The notes under the pieces are model-generated. The model saw nothing but the letters and a program-made list of their open reading frames with translations. It searched no databases and was not told where the DNA came from. This document shows, one piece after another, positions 24,301-37,186 of a stretch of 64,000 nt of DNA (position 1 is its first letter; each line of letters begins with the position of its first letter). The position numbers and the translations under genes are program-made. Location of the stretch: positions 66,359,040 through 66,423,039 of the forward strand of contig NC_021675.1 of NCBI RefSeq assembly GCF_000247815.1, given 5' to 3'. The stretch comes from Ficedula albicollis (Eukaryota > Chordata > Aves > Passeriformes > Muscicapidae).

Positions 24301-27300
24301 CCAGCATGAGCACACCACAAATGTTATCACTTAGACATCCCTTTCCTATTTCCTGACAAGAAACAAACAATCCAACAAGAGGATATTGGCAAAAGGGAAA
24401 AGTTCAATGGAATTACTGGGGTGGACAGCATGATCTTAACTAGGTAAAAAAAGGTCTTGGCAATTAAAATAAAATTAACTAAAATACTGTGTGAAAACTG
24501 TTAATGTCTTAACTTGAATTTTCTTGCAAAAAGAAAACAGGAGTTGGGGAAAAAAAACCAACAAAATTCAAAATCAAAACCTCTGTATTATTTGACTATA
24601 CCACATTTCACAAGTGGAAAGGTAAGTTAAAACTATGATAAATGTAAGGCATTGCAAGAAAAGATTTCAAGTTTATTTTTAATTGAGATTAAAGTTTTGC
24701 TGAACACAATGAAAAAGAAAAAATTGTCCCCATTTGTCCAATTTACCTCAGAATCCATGGCTTCCTTCAGTATTTGGGAATGGGCATTCACTGCTTGTAC
24801 AGCTGACTCCTGAGCAGTGATAGCCTGAAGGGTTACACGAGCAGTTGTGTTTAAAGCTCCTTCTAAAGCTGTTGCAAGGGCTGGAAAAAAAAATTAAGTC
24901 AATTAAACAATAAAGAAAATAACTTTATAATTAGTAAAATAACATACTACAACCTTTACATCTCTTATATTATTTTCTATGACCTAAGAGGGCTGGTCAG
25001 TTTGGGAATTAAAGATCACCAAATGCTCTCCTCATTTAGAGCATTAGGAGGTGCAAGCCTGCACAAAACAGCACTCAGTGGAAGACCTCTCCCATGGGAC
25101 TGCAGGGAGGTGCAGGTATATTCCATGTTCGCTTGCTCTAATGGTTCTGGAAACAAATTTTCATCTCTTCCTTGAAGTCTACTCCAACCAATTTTCCCAT
25201 TATTCTTCAATTCTCAGTTACTTCTGAGTGGGTGGAAGAAGCTTCATGACCACTCCCTCTGCCAACTCAACACACGGACAACAGCCAAGAGGTGTGTAAG
25301 AAGCCTAGGACTATAAAGCCAATGCAATTCCACACTTCTGTCCCATGCAACACACACAGGAACAGTGAGAGTGCAGACTGACCTGATACCTTCTGTTGCT
25401 CCTCTTTATCTTGCTGGGCAAGCCGGGCTGCAACTTCTTCTGGTGGCCGTTCTTTTACAGCATGGGAACCTTCCTGTTGTTTACCTGTTCAGAAGTAAAA
25501 AAAGAGTCAAACTGCTTAAGTGGAGAGTCCAAATTAGTGTACAGAGGTTACTTGCAGGGAATTAACTTTATCAAAATTGATTTTTATAGTTGGTATCACT
25601 TCGTAGATCTGACTTCTGCTCAAAGCCATACTGGAACTACCTGAAGACTCTTTATATCCATAATTACAAAGACCAGTCTCACAACTTAAAGACAAGAGCA
25701 TGGACATCTCACATGCATTTGGAGATTTTCCACTGTCTAGTTACAAAATTACACAAGACTCAGAAGTCAAAGGCAAAGCAAGAAGTGAGAAACACGGAGC
25801 CAAGTTTAAATTTCAAGTGAATCTCCGTTCTTGCTTTTTTTCAGTTCTCCTGGCATGCTTACAGAGCCAACCAAAACAATGAAGGATGAGTGAGAAGGCT
25901 ATGGTGGATCACAATTATACTCTAATCCCTTGCCTACAGCCACTTTAAATGCCTTTAAGAGTGACAACTGACAAAATTAATGCTCTCAAGATCAACAGCA
26001 AGTTGCATCTGAACTGAGAGAGCCCAAAGTTCTCAGCCTCAAGCTGCAATAAAACCCATCAGGTCACCTCTGAATAATGCTGATGTTACTCTGCAGCATG
26101 TACTTACCCCAGCATGCTTTCTATGAAATATGTTCATAACTAAAGTAATTAATATAATCTAAACTCATTGAGAAGAGACTATCATCTTGAGGCTGGTGTC
26201 TTGTTGAGTTTAACAACAAACACAGTTTCTTCACTTGTTCCTGGGCAGAGATGCCCTTCTGAACAGCAATCACAAAGCTACCAAGAGCAGAGGCAAATTG
26301 GAACGTGCAAGTTCAGTTCAGCCCAAAGGCAGGCTCTGCTCTTGTGCTCACACCTATACTTGTCCCAGGCATCAGTCATAGCTCTCACTGTGTTAAAAAT
26401 CAATTAACAGAAGACAGAGGTTTTCTGCACAAGGCACAGAAATTCACACCTTTCAACACTGACAAATACCAACATAGAAGCAAGAATGCATGCACGTGGA
26501 ACTAGAGCATTTGGGCTTTCTTCATTGCATTCACATGATTTTTTTCACCTTCTTCAGTCTGTATCCCCGGAGCTGGCACCGACATGGCTACCCCTGTTGC
26601 AGAGATGATCTGTGCTGCAGCCTTGCCTGCTGTTAAACAGTTGCAGAACACACCAGTTAGTACAGCTGGGGAGACAGGCTCCATCTCCAGAGAAGGACAG
26701 GCCAGAGCATCTTCAGCCAGAGGCCTGCTGAGCTGGTGAGGAGGGGCTTAAACCAAAGCTGCTGGGAGAGGAGACCCAGGAAAAGGGAACCTCACTTCAT
26801 GGAGACATGGTGGGATGGCTCCTGCGACTGGAATGGGAGGATGAAGGCTCTTTAGGAAGGCCTGGCAGGGGAGACAAGGAGTGCAATCACACTCTTTGTC
26901 AATGGCCAGCTGGAGTGCATGGAGTTCTGCCTGGGGATGGATGAGGAGCCAACCAAGGGTTTATGGGTGAGGATTAAAGGGAGGGCAGGGATAGGTGACA
27001 TTACATTGGGGGTCTGCTACAGGCTGCCTGAGCAGGATGAGTAGATGAGGCACTCCACTGAGGGAGCAGCATTGCTGAATAAGGGAAGAGCAAGTGACAT
27101 CATCTCCCCAGATTCCTGAAAGCATTTGCCACTGTAATGCATGACATCTCTAAACTGGAGAGGCATGGAACTGATGGATGAACCACTCCATAGATAAGGC
27201 AATGGCTGGATGGCTGCACTCAAAGAGTTGTGGACAATGGCTCCGTGTCCAAGTGGACACCAGTGATCAGTGTGCTCCCCAAGGTCACTGCTGGGACCAG

Positions 27301-30300
27301 GACTATTTAACATCTTTGTTAATGACCTGGGCAGTGGGATTGATGCACCCTCAACAGGTTTGCTGACGACATCCAGCTGAGCTGTGCAGTCACATGCTGG
27401 AGGGAAGGGATGTTCATCCACAGGGACCTGGGACAGGCTCAAGAGGTGGGACAAGACCAAGTGCAACATCCTGCACCTGGGTCCGGGCAAGCCCAAGCAC
27501 AAACACAGGCTGGGGGAGAATGGATCAAGAACACCTCCCAGGAGAAGGACTTTGGGATCCTGGTGGATGAGAGGCTCAACATGACCTTGTCATGTGCACA
27601 GGCACTCCAGAAACCACCCGTGTCCTGGCTGGATCTCCAGCAGTGCAGGCAGGTCAAGGGAGGTGATTCTGCCCCTCTGCCCTGCTGTGGTGAGGCCCAA
27701 CCTGCAGAGCTGCATCCACCTCTGGGTCCCCAACACAAGGAGGACATGGACCTGTTGGAGCAAGTCAGGAGGAGGCCACGAATATGCTCAGAGGGCTGGA
27801 GAATTTTTGCTGTGGAGACAGGCTGGGAGAATTGGGTGTGTTCAGCCTGGAAAGGAGAAGATTCCAGGGAAATCTTCTAATACATTCCACTACCAACAAA
27901 GGGTTACATGAGAGCTGGAGATGGTCTTCTGACAAGGGCATGGAGTGACATGACAAGGGGGAAGGGCTTCACACTGAAAGAGGGAAGGGTTAGATCAGAT
28001 GTTAGGAAGCAATTCTTTATTGTGAGGATGGTGAGGCCCTGAAACAGGCTGCCTAAAGAAGTTGTGGCTGCCCCATCTCTGGAAGTGCTCAAGGCTGGGC
28101 TGGATGGACCTTTTGGGTCTAGAGGAAGGTGTCCTTGCCCTTGGCAGGGGGTTGAAATGAGATGATTTTTAAGCTCCCATGCTAAGTGTTATAATGTAAA
28201 AACAGGGATGTAAGACTTAATTTTTTCCTCTGTAGAAAAATATTAATTGGATATGGATGTTATTATTTCCAGAAGAAGATGATTCCCTGGATAAACAGCA
28301 ACAAGATATTAGTTACACATACACAGAGCCATTAGCGATAAACGTAAAAAGACATCACAAGTGCTCCTCTCTAATCGTGTTCCATTTGATCTGGCTTTGC
28401 TGTAGCCCAGTAATTATCCAAAATTAAATGTCTCGTGCTTGCAAGAGCCTCAGAGTCCAGCACCTGAAGTTCCCTTCCTGCTGAGTCTCACATCTAAACT
28501 ATGCAGGTTATTTATCTCAGACTTCATGTATCCTCTAAATTAAATACATTTATTTAAAAAATACAGAAAAAAAAAAAGCTAAAGCCATTTTAGGCAAATG
28601 TTATGACTTGGAAAGAAAAAAACATCCATTCTAAGAAATTACAACATTTACCTTCAACCATAAAGAGGACAATTTTAATCTACTCTAACATCTATGATAC
28701 AGAAGATCATTAGGTGATGTGCTTCTTTATATATGACATTCTATAAATTTACCTCCTTTTCCCTCTGTAGGAGCAGCAGCTTCTGGTTTGACTATCGAGG
28801 ATTTGGAAACAGGCTGTTTAGACTCTTTCATTACTTCTGCTACAGATGAGATCTTCAGTGGACCTTGATGTGTCTTGAAAAGTCAGAAATAAGAAATATC
28901 ATCAGTTTTTCAAACAGCTTGGATTTCACTGATTCCAGTATAATGGAAAAGAACTTCTCCATATCCAGGTATCTGTACCATAAATCTGAGCTTCAAAGTG
29001 CAAATGAAAACAGCCATCGATTGTCTTGACTTTTAATTCAGAAGGAATTTTTACAATTTTCACCTCTCCAAGAATTGTGGTAGTTTTCACTATTAAAATT
29101 TTTTTTCACACCCCGAATATTCCAAACACTTTTGAGTGTGTTGAATGCAGAAACCCTCAGTTTGGCTTCATTGATTTCCTTTTGAAAGGCTTCAGATGCT
29201 GGTGGTTGGGGTAAATAAACACTCAAACACAAAGTATTGTGACATTTTATGATAGTAATCTTTTAATATCCGTTGTGGAAAGCCACAAGGTAAAAATAAA
29301 ACCATCTGAATTAGAGCCATGACTGGGGAGGTGATAACTCTGCTGATCAATCCGGTTTGCAAAATTCCCTAGTGTCTAGGAGGCACCAAGAGCCTGGATG
29401 ACCACACAAAATGTAGCTAAAATGAGAAGAGAGAAAATTTTGGTATTTCCTCACTTGCTAAAACAGCTTTCTTAAAACTCAATTAAAAATATTTTGAGTT
29501 TCCTGAAGGCCAAATGGCTTCTGAAAGCTCAAAAAAACCATGGCCAGAGCAGATTTTCAGTATTCTTGATTACTGGGAAGTGTTTCCTTTCACATGCAGG
29601 AGCAGAGAGACTTCCAGGTTTCAATTTCCAGTGTTGTGCCAAAGGCAGTATCAGATTTTCCTTTCTCCAGAGTAGTGCCACTAAGATTTCGAAGTATGAT
29701 GTTTATGCCTGGCTCTGTACCATTCAAGTCTTTACTCACTCAAGAATGTTCTCAGTCTACCTTAAAAGTTCATTTACAGTAAGTTTTGTAATTCTGCTAC
29801 ACCTCTAACTACACTAAGCCCCTAGTAAAGCAGTTAAATTCCAGCCTGTCACCTGCTTCTCTCTATCCCCATTTTATTTCTGAATATAAGCAGAGCAGCT
29901 ATTCAGTTGGGATTCTATTAATTATTTTATGGTAAATAAAAAGAAGTTTTACAACCCACACACCACAATCATGAGATGGTAATGGAAAATGTACAGGCAT
30001 CACTTTTGCAGCACCAAGTAGGAGCTGAGTTTGTAATTCTTAAACCTTAACTCATGGAATCTTAATTCTTAAACTTTTTTAATTCTTAGCACAAAGCAAA
30101 ATTAATCACAATTTGAAACCTAAGTGCAGACACTCTCTTTAAAAACCAGAGAGGTGAACGTGTGCGGGTGGATGGGAAACACTTACTGGTTTCTTTGTTC
30201 TCTTTAAAAACCAGAGAGGTGAATGTGTGTGGGTGGATGGGAAACACTTACTGGTTTCTTTGGCGTTGGTGTGCTACAAGGTGCAGGGCCAAGTGCCATC

Positions 30301-31024
30301 TCAAAGAGTTTGTCAGAGTAGGGAATGGCCTTCTCCACGCTCTCCCGGAACTGTTTGTCATAGCTGGCATACAGGACGGTTCCACCTATCCCTCCACCCA
30401 CAAACAGGAGACCAGCACCAATGACTTTGCCCACAGAAACGCTGAGGAGGAAAGAAGAGTGAAAGAATGTATATTACATTATATGGCAAACATCAAACAG
30501 TTTGTGAGTCTTCAGCCTACAGCTGGGGACCACCACTGTGTTAACAAACCCAGAACCTGCTATAAATCACATCCATCCCAGTACAACACTGATTAGTGAC
30601 TAACCTGAAGGTAAGATGGCAGCCCACAACTTCCACGATAAACACTGATTATCTTTATTTTCTTCATCTAAATCTGACTGAACCAAGCAAGGAACACACC
30701 CCATGAGAACAGGAGTTACTCCACACAGAAATCCCCCTGGCAGCAGTAAATCCCCCTGGCAGCAGTCTGCCCTCGTGCGACACCAAGGAGCAGATTCCCT
30801 CGTGGTCCCCTCCTGCCCCAGCAGAAGCAGCTCAGCTCCGAAATCCCCCTGGCAGCAGTCTGCCCTCGTGTGACACCAAGGAGCAGATTCCCTCGTGGTC
30901 CCTCCTGCCCCAGCAGAAGCAGCTCAGCTCCCACGCCCGCTACGTACCCGGACTCTCCGGAGTGGGTGGCATAGCCGCGGTACAGCCGCGACGGACGGAG
31001 CGAGGCTCTCACACACCGACTGTG
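15338..31024 (-). CDS. IMMT: IMMT, MICOS subunit MIC60/mitofilin (first coding exon not found)
   Basis: Inner-membrane scaffold of the MICOS complex, which builds crista junctions. Coding exons in transcript order: 31024-30948, 30441-30252, 28873-28753, 26626-26549, 25484-25383, 24880-24747, 23754-23651, 21731-21596, 20554-20425, 19003-18989, 17957-17734, 16900-16769, 16382-16253, 15945-15338. Phases agree at every junction and give 726 residues (human about 758, of which about 15 come from the missing first exon). Exon 30441 encodes the Gly-rich membrane helix [17 protein letters not shown], followed by FRESVEK and [10 protein letters not shown]. Exons from 25484 to 16253 encode the long charged coiled coil, with [20 protein letters not shown] at its centre. 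Exon 15945-15338 holds the conserved C-terminal mitofilin domain ([33 protein letters not shown]). The bird protein stops at TTQVQ, two residues short of human. The gene is head-to-head with MRPL35 and tail-to-tail with PTCD3. Confidence 0.95.
17290..17480 (+). mobile_element. CR1 LINE 3' fragment
   Basis: Matches the typical avian CR1 3' region: GCCCAGAAAAGCAGTGGCTG, then CTAGTGGAAGGTGTCC and TGCCCATGGCAGGAGGTTGG. It ends near the degenerate ATTCTAGG-type terminus. It lies in an IMMT intron, in the opposite orientation to the gene. Confidence 0.85.
18707..18804. repeat. Two-copy tandem duplication, period 52 bp
   Basis: CCAAGCTCAGCTG at 18707 and 18759 each lead into the same GGATTAACAGTGTTAC block. 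The copies are nearly identical. It lies in an IMMT intron. Confidence 0.9.
18989..19003 (-). other. IMMT: IMMT 15-nt microexon
   Basis: On the minus strand, a pyrimidine-rich acceptor ending TTGCAG is followed by AGATAACTGACTTAG and then GTGAGT. Inserted between exons 20425 (ending in A) and 17957 (starting CT), it gives [16 protein letters not shown]. This parallels the human GMSVSDLADKLSTDDL. Skipping it keeps the frame and gives GMTGQLST. Confidence 0.88.
20831..20919. repeat. Two-copy tandem duplication, period 46 bp
   Basis: GAATTTAGTTTATATC at 20831 and GAATTCAGTTCATATC at 20877 are followed by the same TTAAAACATCTCC block. It lies in an IMMT intron. Confidence 0.88.
21400..21497 (+). 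mobile_element. Short CR1 LINE 3' end
   Basis: Ends with GTCCCTTCCAACTCAGCATA and TTCTGTGATTCTGTGA, the CR1 3' terminus with its characteristic octamer repeats. It lies in an IMMT intron. Confidence 0.75.
22862..23260 (-). mobile_element. CR1 LINE fragment
   Basis: In reverse orientation, it opens with GGGGTTGGAAGAGACTTTAA and contains CAGGGACACCTTCCAGTGG and GCAGCCACAGCTTCTCTG. It then runs through the CAGGGAAGAATTTCTTCC region to a Leu/Phe-rich stretch. It contains the 39-bp tandem duplication at 23169-23246. Confidence 0.85.
23169..23246. repeat. Two-copy tandem duplication, period 39 bp
   Basis: TGCTTGAAGGTCTCCCC begins at both 23169 and 23208. Each copy ends TTCTCTTCTCCAGGC. It lies inside CR1-derived sequence. 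Confidence 0.88.
26626..26632 (-). promoter_or_regulatory. IMMT: Tandem NAGNAG splice acceptor of an IMMT exon
   Basis: The minus strand reads AACAGCAG before the exon ending at 26549, so the exon can begin at 26629 or 26626. Both choices keep the frame. The product reads [12 protein letters not shown] or [11 protein letters not shown], one residue apart. Confidence 0.75.
26690..28180 (+). mobile_element. Long 5'-truncated CR1 LINE (about 1.5 kb)
   Basis: Degenerate CR1 in one IMMT intron, antisense to IMMT. It includes the reverse-transcriptase-downstream region (GACTTTGGGATCCTGGTGGA near 27549), the internal GAAGGGCTTCACACTGAAAG block, and the 3' region with AGAGGAAGGTGTCCTTGCCC. Open frames inside it are short and broken. 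The left edge is approximate. Confidence 0.8.
30135..30264. repeat. IMMT: 65-bp tandem duplication spanning an IMMT splice donor
   Basis: CTCTTTAAAAACCAGAGAGG occurs at 30135 and 30200, and CACTTACTGG also occurs in both copies. On the minus strand this duplicates the last bases of exon 30441-30252 with its donor (CCA|GTAAGT). A second potential donor therefore lies 65 nt further into the intron. Confidence 0.92.
30729..30931. repeat. 93-bp tandem duplication with an extra partial unit
   Basis: 30748-30840 recurs at 30841-30931, and a 19-bp partial copy (AATCCCCCTGGCAGCAGT) precedes it. It lies in an IMMT intron immediately downstream of exon 31024-30948. Confidence 0.9.
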
Positions 31025-32751
31025 CTGTGGGGAGAGGCAGGGTCAGCACTGAGCACACTGAGATTCCCCCCCAACACCAGCACTGGGCTGATGTGCTCCA
31101 TTGCCACAACCCCGGCGTGTCTCTGTGACCAGAACCAGAACGGCGACGTTGGACTCTTCTCGAAACACATGGAGAGCTTTCCCATGTGCAGCTTCCAGGT
31201 TAAGGGCTTTTAAAGAAACCATTCAATTCTTAGAAAAATAAACTGAAAATTTGAAAAATGAGAAGGAACAAACCCCTACCCCAGCTTCTTCATGCATTAA
31301 TTTTGCTGATTTATGTGCTGGGCAGTACAGCTGGGTTAGTTTCAGATGCACTTCAACCTCACGCACTGGAACGGCTCAGTGTGAGCAGGGCAGCACGCAA
31401 CAACAGCTGTTTAAATGTTTAGAACTATTTTTAATTTTTAAGATACACAAGCAATTTTCCTTGAGCTTCCAAACCAAGACCTCTTCTTTAAAAGAATTAA
31501 TAACAAGTACACTTTCCAGACAGACATCAGATTATAATATAAATTAAATTAGTATATGAAGAGTGATATTTTATTATATTCTACCAAAAAAAATCCACAT
31601 TATCAAGATTTTTATCTCCTCTGAAGGACTGGTTAAGCTACTCTAAGCCTATAGAAGAAAACACGCTGTTGGCCTCAGAGTTTTTTCCCCATGTGGGAAT
31701 TACTAACAGGGAAATACAAGACTCATGAGAATCCAAAGTACAAGGCACAAAAAGAACTTTTCCCACACTTGAGGTATTTGGCCCAACAGGGAAATTTTCT
31801 CTTTAAAAAAGAAAAAACTGGGAGATGCTCCACCACAACGTAACTCCAGAAGACAAGTTGCTCTATTTCCTTTTGCACATGGCAATAATATGCACAACTC
31901 TGGTGGTTTAGCTCCTATCCCTGTCCAACAGCACAGACAGGAAAAGGCAGGAACACTGCATTCCCATTCTTTCCACAAAGGCAGCCAAAAGATTTTTCAC
32001 TAGTACCAGGAACACATGTACAGCAAGAGGAAGCATACTCTTCTTGCCTGAGACCTTCAGAAGCCCTCACTGTGCTCTGTGATTGGTTTTCTGGACAGTG
32101 ATGGATAGAAAGTGCAACAAAATAATAAATATATTCTGTAATGTTTTTGATTTTCTGACTTGACTGCCCCACAAGCACTTCCTGAGGCTTCACCGGTCCT
32201 TTCAAGGGGAATTTCATTAATAAATGCCTTGCAAATCATTTTGTTATCAACTTTTGAAGGTGCTCCTGACTCTCAGCATGTCCCTGTTACACCATGAAGC
32301 ACAGGAGCAGCAAAATAATCCAGAATTATGCATACAGCTCAATCCAATAAAACAAGAAGGGCAAAAACTCTGATTTTCTGTTCATCAGTTCAGACTGAAT
32401 TTCCAGTCCCTTCCTACACTTTGGGATTATGCTCTTCTGCCTGGTGCTCCCCTGGAAATAAGCCATCACTCCTGAGCTCCTGGCCAGGCTTTCTGGAGGT
32501 TATCCCACCCTGCACCACTGTCACTCCCACACCCTTGCTCGGGCTGGACTTGCCCTCTGGGCCAGCTCAGCCCTGTCCCTGTTGGCTAGAACCCCTACTC
32601 ACAGCTGGTGATGGCAAACAACACCGGACCCATGTGGCTCTACACCTTCAGCAAGCATCAGCTCCTGCCCTTAGGATCAGGCTGTGCTCAGGGAGCCACC
32701 AAGGCACAGAACACCTGCTTCTCTTAGCTCAGCATTTATGCTTTATGCACC

Positions 32752-32919
32752 AGGAGGAGTTTTTTGGAGGGATTACTGATTTTGGTACAGATGCCCTTAG
32801 GACCAGATGATCTTTTGAGATGATCTCTTCCAAGTAGGAGGAGTTTTTTGGAGGGATTATTGATTTTGGTACAGATGCCCTTAGGCCCAGATGATCTTTT
32901 GAGATGATCTCTTCCAAGC
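32752..32919. repeat. Two-copy tandem duplication, period 84 bp
   Basis: 32752-32835 and 32836-32919 differ at about two positions. The unit ends in GAGATGATCTCTTCCAAG, which resembles the CR1 3' end, so the duplicated sequence may be CR1-derived. Confidence 0.9.
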
Positions 32920-34389
32920 TGGACTGTTCTAGAATTAGCCAAATCCTCATTGCTATTTATTTTTCATCAAGATGAGAGGAATGAAAACACAGGCCTTCCA
33001 TCTCTGGCTTTGGGACTCTCACACATGCAGCAATGGGAGCAATAAGTAATTAAAACCAAAACAAACCCTCACCAACTCCATCTTTCAAGACACTGCAAGA
33101 GATTTCCACAGCTGGACAGTGGAAGAGCAAATGAAAATCTGTAGGTACCCATGTTTTACGAACAGAAGCCCAGGTTCAATTTTTCCTCCCTCATATCCAG
33201 ATACACTCATACCTCCAAAAATCACTGATTTTTCAAAAATCAATTTTTAAAGAAGCACTGCTCTCTTTTGGCCACCATAATAATATTGCTTGTATTTTCT
33301 GTACAACCATAATTTGGAAACTTGCAGATAGTTTCTAATCTCCCCTTTGCATAATTTCCAGGAGTTTGTAAATTTTTAAACCCCTGTAATTTATTTCAAT
33401 AAATTTCAATAATTTCAATGCCTCAAAGAATTTTGGAGAAATACATCACACATGCTTTGCTGTGCCCTGCAAAAGGCAGAAATAAATCACTTTCTGTCCT
33501 GTAGAAGACAGAAAATTCTTTGGATCAGGCAGCACAGACACAGCAAGGATGCCCACAGCAAGGGCACTGCAGGGCAGCTGTTTCTATTTCTTCCTCCTTC
33601 TTCAGCAGTTCTACATGATATTTGTTTCACGCAACTTCTTAAATGCTTATTATTTTACATTCATTATCTACTAATTAATCACCACAAGAATCACTTTGCA
33701 GGGCACATCACACCTTCACTCTGGTTAATATTATGAGCCCCAGTGATTTAAAGACATTTAAGGATATCCATGTGAGCTCACTCTGGCTCAGTCCTCAGTG
33801 CAGGAACAGCATAGCAGAACACCATTAAACAAATTAAATTTGCCTTGCAGGTTTATACTTTATGTGTAACCTCAAATAACCATGGCCAGGAGACACCATC
33901 CTCTGCTGATTCAACCTCCCTTAGGCCCCAGCATCCTGATCCAGAATTTCTGTAACATGGGATTGATGCACTTAAACAGAAGGAGCAAACCAGAAACTCA
34001 GAGGCTTTTTTTCATTAAGACAGAGATCAGGTACAACAAGGCCATCTGACCACAGAACTCTGATTTCCCATCATTCAAGACTTCTGCCAAATATCTCCCA
34101 CTTCTACTAAAAGCCCTGTTTCTTTTCACAGAAAACTTAAAAAATACTTCAAGTAAGAGAAAATTCTCTCTGCAGCACTGCACATGCAACAGAAAACATT
34201 TCTGAGTGATAAATATCCCCTTCTCTTAAAGCCACTTCATTTTACTTGTTACAAGTTTAGTGATGCTCCACACAGAGCCCACAGTAGGAAAGAATGAATA
34301 AAGTTTTTCCCAGTCTCCACCACGAGCTCTCTGGTACAGATAACAAACGTCAGAGAATGCTGTGGCATCTCTGTGTTTGCACAGTTCTT

Positions 34390-34595
34390 AGGGATAAATT
34401 CTCCCTTGTGAGGGTGGTAGGTATGGGTGGCTGCCCACAGAAACTGTGGATCTCCCATCCCTGGAAGTGTCCAAGTCCAGACTGGACAGGGCTTGGAGCC
34501 TGGGATAGTGGAAGGTGTCCCTGCCCAGGCAGGGGGCTTGGAATGAGAAAATCTTAAGGTTCTTTCCAATCCAAACCACTCTGTGACTCTTCCAC
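34390..34595 (+). mobile_element. CR1 LINE 3' fragment
   Basis: Contains TGGATCTCCCATCCCTGGAA, GTGGAAGGTGTCCCTGCCC and CTTTCCAATCCAAACCACTC, followed by a CTGTGACTC terminus. Confidence 0.85.
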
Positions 34596-35164
34596 CAAAT
34601 TTTTATAGCCTGATGACCAACTTCCAGCTGCAAAGCACCACCCTGGCTGTTCTGGAGCTGTACAGTCATTCCAGACACATTCTGCTAAAGGCCGAGCATA
34701 TGCAAACAGCCTCATGTGATAAATATCTGCCAAAGCCTGGTTTCTGTCTTCTCAACTTCCTGACGAAACTTTCCACAGCCAGTAAACACAGAGCCTTTTT
34801 TCAGTGGGCATCAGGTGACCCAAGGAGTCTCCAGCCCTACAGAGCAGCAGAGGAAATGCAGCTGCTGCAGTGGGAAAGGCTGGAGCTTTAGGGGAAGAAC
34901 ATACAGCTTCTCCTTCGCTAAACTGTGTGAACAGAGGGTAATGAACACTGGGATGGAATGCAGGATATAAAAGTGATTTAATCAGGCTATTTTTTATCAG
35001 TAGGCTGAAATACAATTTGGGGCCTTGGTAATGGAGTCACCCTCACCTATAAATCCCTGTGGCTTCCTAAAGCTGGCCTACTGCTTTAAAAAGGCTCCAC
35101 AGCACACCGTCATCCTTATCTCTGTTGATAAGGAGAGGTAAAAGGTCCAGGACACACAGCACGA

Positions 35165-35542
35165 GTCCCACGGGCACTTCTGCCCTCAGCACCGAGTGTC
35201 ATGTCCTTAGTGTCCCACTGTGCGGACAGCAGGATCCCCTCACAAGGAGCGCTGACATCGCTCGTGTCCCCACGCGACCCTCCGGGCGGCCGGACTTGCC
35301 GGGCTCGGGAGGGGCTGCGCGGGAGGCCGCGCCGGGGAAGGCAAGGTCACGTCCTTCCCGCCGGGGAGCGCGCCCGCCACCCATCCCAGCGCCATCCGCG
35401 GGGGCCGGCGGGCCGTGCAGGGACGCACCGAGCTCCCGCCCACCCCCAGGCCGCGCCCGCGGCTCCCGGCGCTGCCCGGGGGTCTGGGCCGGGCGCGGCG
35501 GAGCGGAGCTGCGGGCCCGGCGTGGCCATGGCGGGCGGGAAA
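35165..35542. promoter_or_regulatory. CpG-rich region, probable shared IMMT/MRPL35 promoter
   Basis: Abrupt change to GC- and CpG-rich sequence between two divergent genes, with GGGCGG-type elements, ending at a poly-G run. A strong-context start (GCCATGG, ATG at 35528-35530) points in the MRPL35 direction and opens MAGGK before the sequence dissolves into G. That could be MRPL35 exon 1, but nothing after it can be read. CCATGG is palindromic, so the minus strand also has an ATG here; its reading frame does not resemble IMMT. Confidence 0.5.
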
Positions 35543-36763
<1,221 letters not shown>

Positions 36764-36766
36764 AAA

Positions 36767-37150
36767 ATCACAGAGTGCGTCCGGCTGGAAGGGACCACAG
36801 TTGGTCTTCAGGCAGGGTCACCCCAGAGCACACGGCACAGGATTGCAACCAGACAGCTCCGGGATATCTCCAGTGAGGAGACTCCGCACCCTCGCTGGGC
36901 AATCCGCGCCAGTGCTCGGTCACTGCGCTGTGAAGTTCTTCCGCATGTTCAGGGAAAACTTCCTGGGATCAGCTGCTGCCCATCCCCTCTTATCCCATTG
37001 CCGGCCCCTGCTCCGAGCGCTGACAGTATAGAAATAAATTCAGATGCTGACGGACATTGACAGGGCCTCTCTCGGGTGCCTCATCCCGCGGCTGAACAGC
37101 CCCCGTTCCCCTCAGCCTTTCCTCAGGAGAGAATTGCTCCAGTCCCCCAG
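36767..37150 (-). mobile_element. CR1 LINE 3' fragment next to the poly-G tract
   Basis: In reverse orientation it reads ATCACAGAGTGCGTCCGGCT, then GGCACAGGATTGCAACCAGA, ATATCTCCAGTGAGGAGACT, GTGAAGTTCTTCCGCATGTT and AGAATTGCTCCAGTCCC. This is a contiguous CR1 3' region. Its terminal end lies directly against the G run. Confidence 0.88.
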
Positions 37151-37186
37151 TCTGAATGTAGCACAGCACATTTTATACCATTTATC

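Larger units (their letters stand above)
31025..35164. other. Presumed first intron of IMMT; no coding exon seen
   Basis: This lies between the second IMMT coding exon and the GC-rich promoter region. It contains an 84-bp duplication near 32.8 kb and CR1 fragments. I found no GC-rich exon starting MLR, as in human IMMT exon 1. Otherwise it is ordinary AT-rich intronic DNA. Confidence 0.6.

Noticed and set aside
27410..27880. 156-residue ORF in an IMMT intron
   Set aside because: It lies inside a degenerate CR1 LINE. The frame is short and does not form an intact CR1 protein.
35347..35530. Minus-strand ATG frame MATPGPQLRSAAPG considered as IMMT exon 1
   Set aside because: IMMT proteins start MLR-type with a basic targeting sequence. 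The only good donor here gives the wrong phase for exon 31024 and an early stop.
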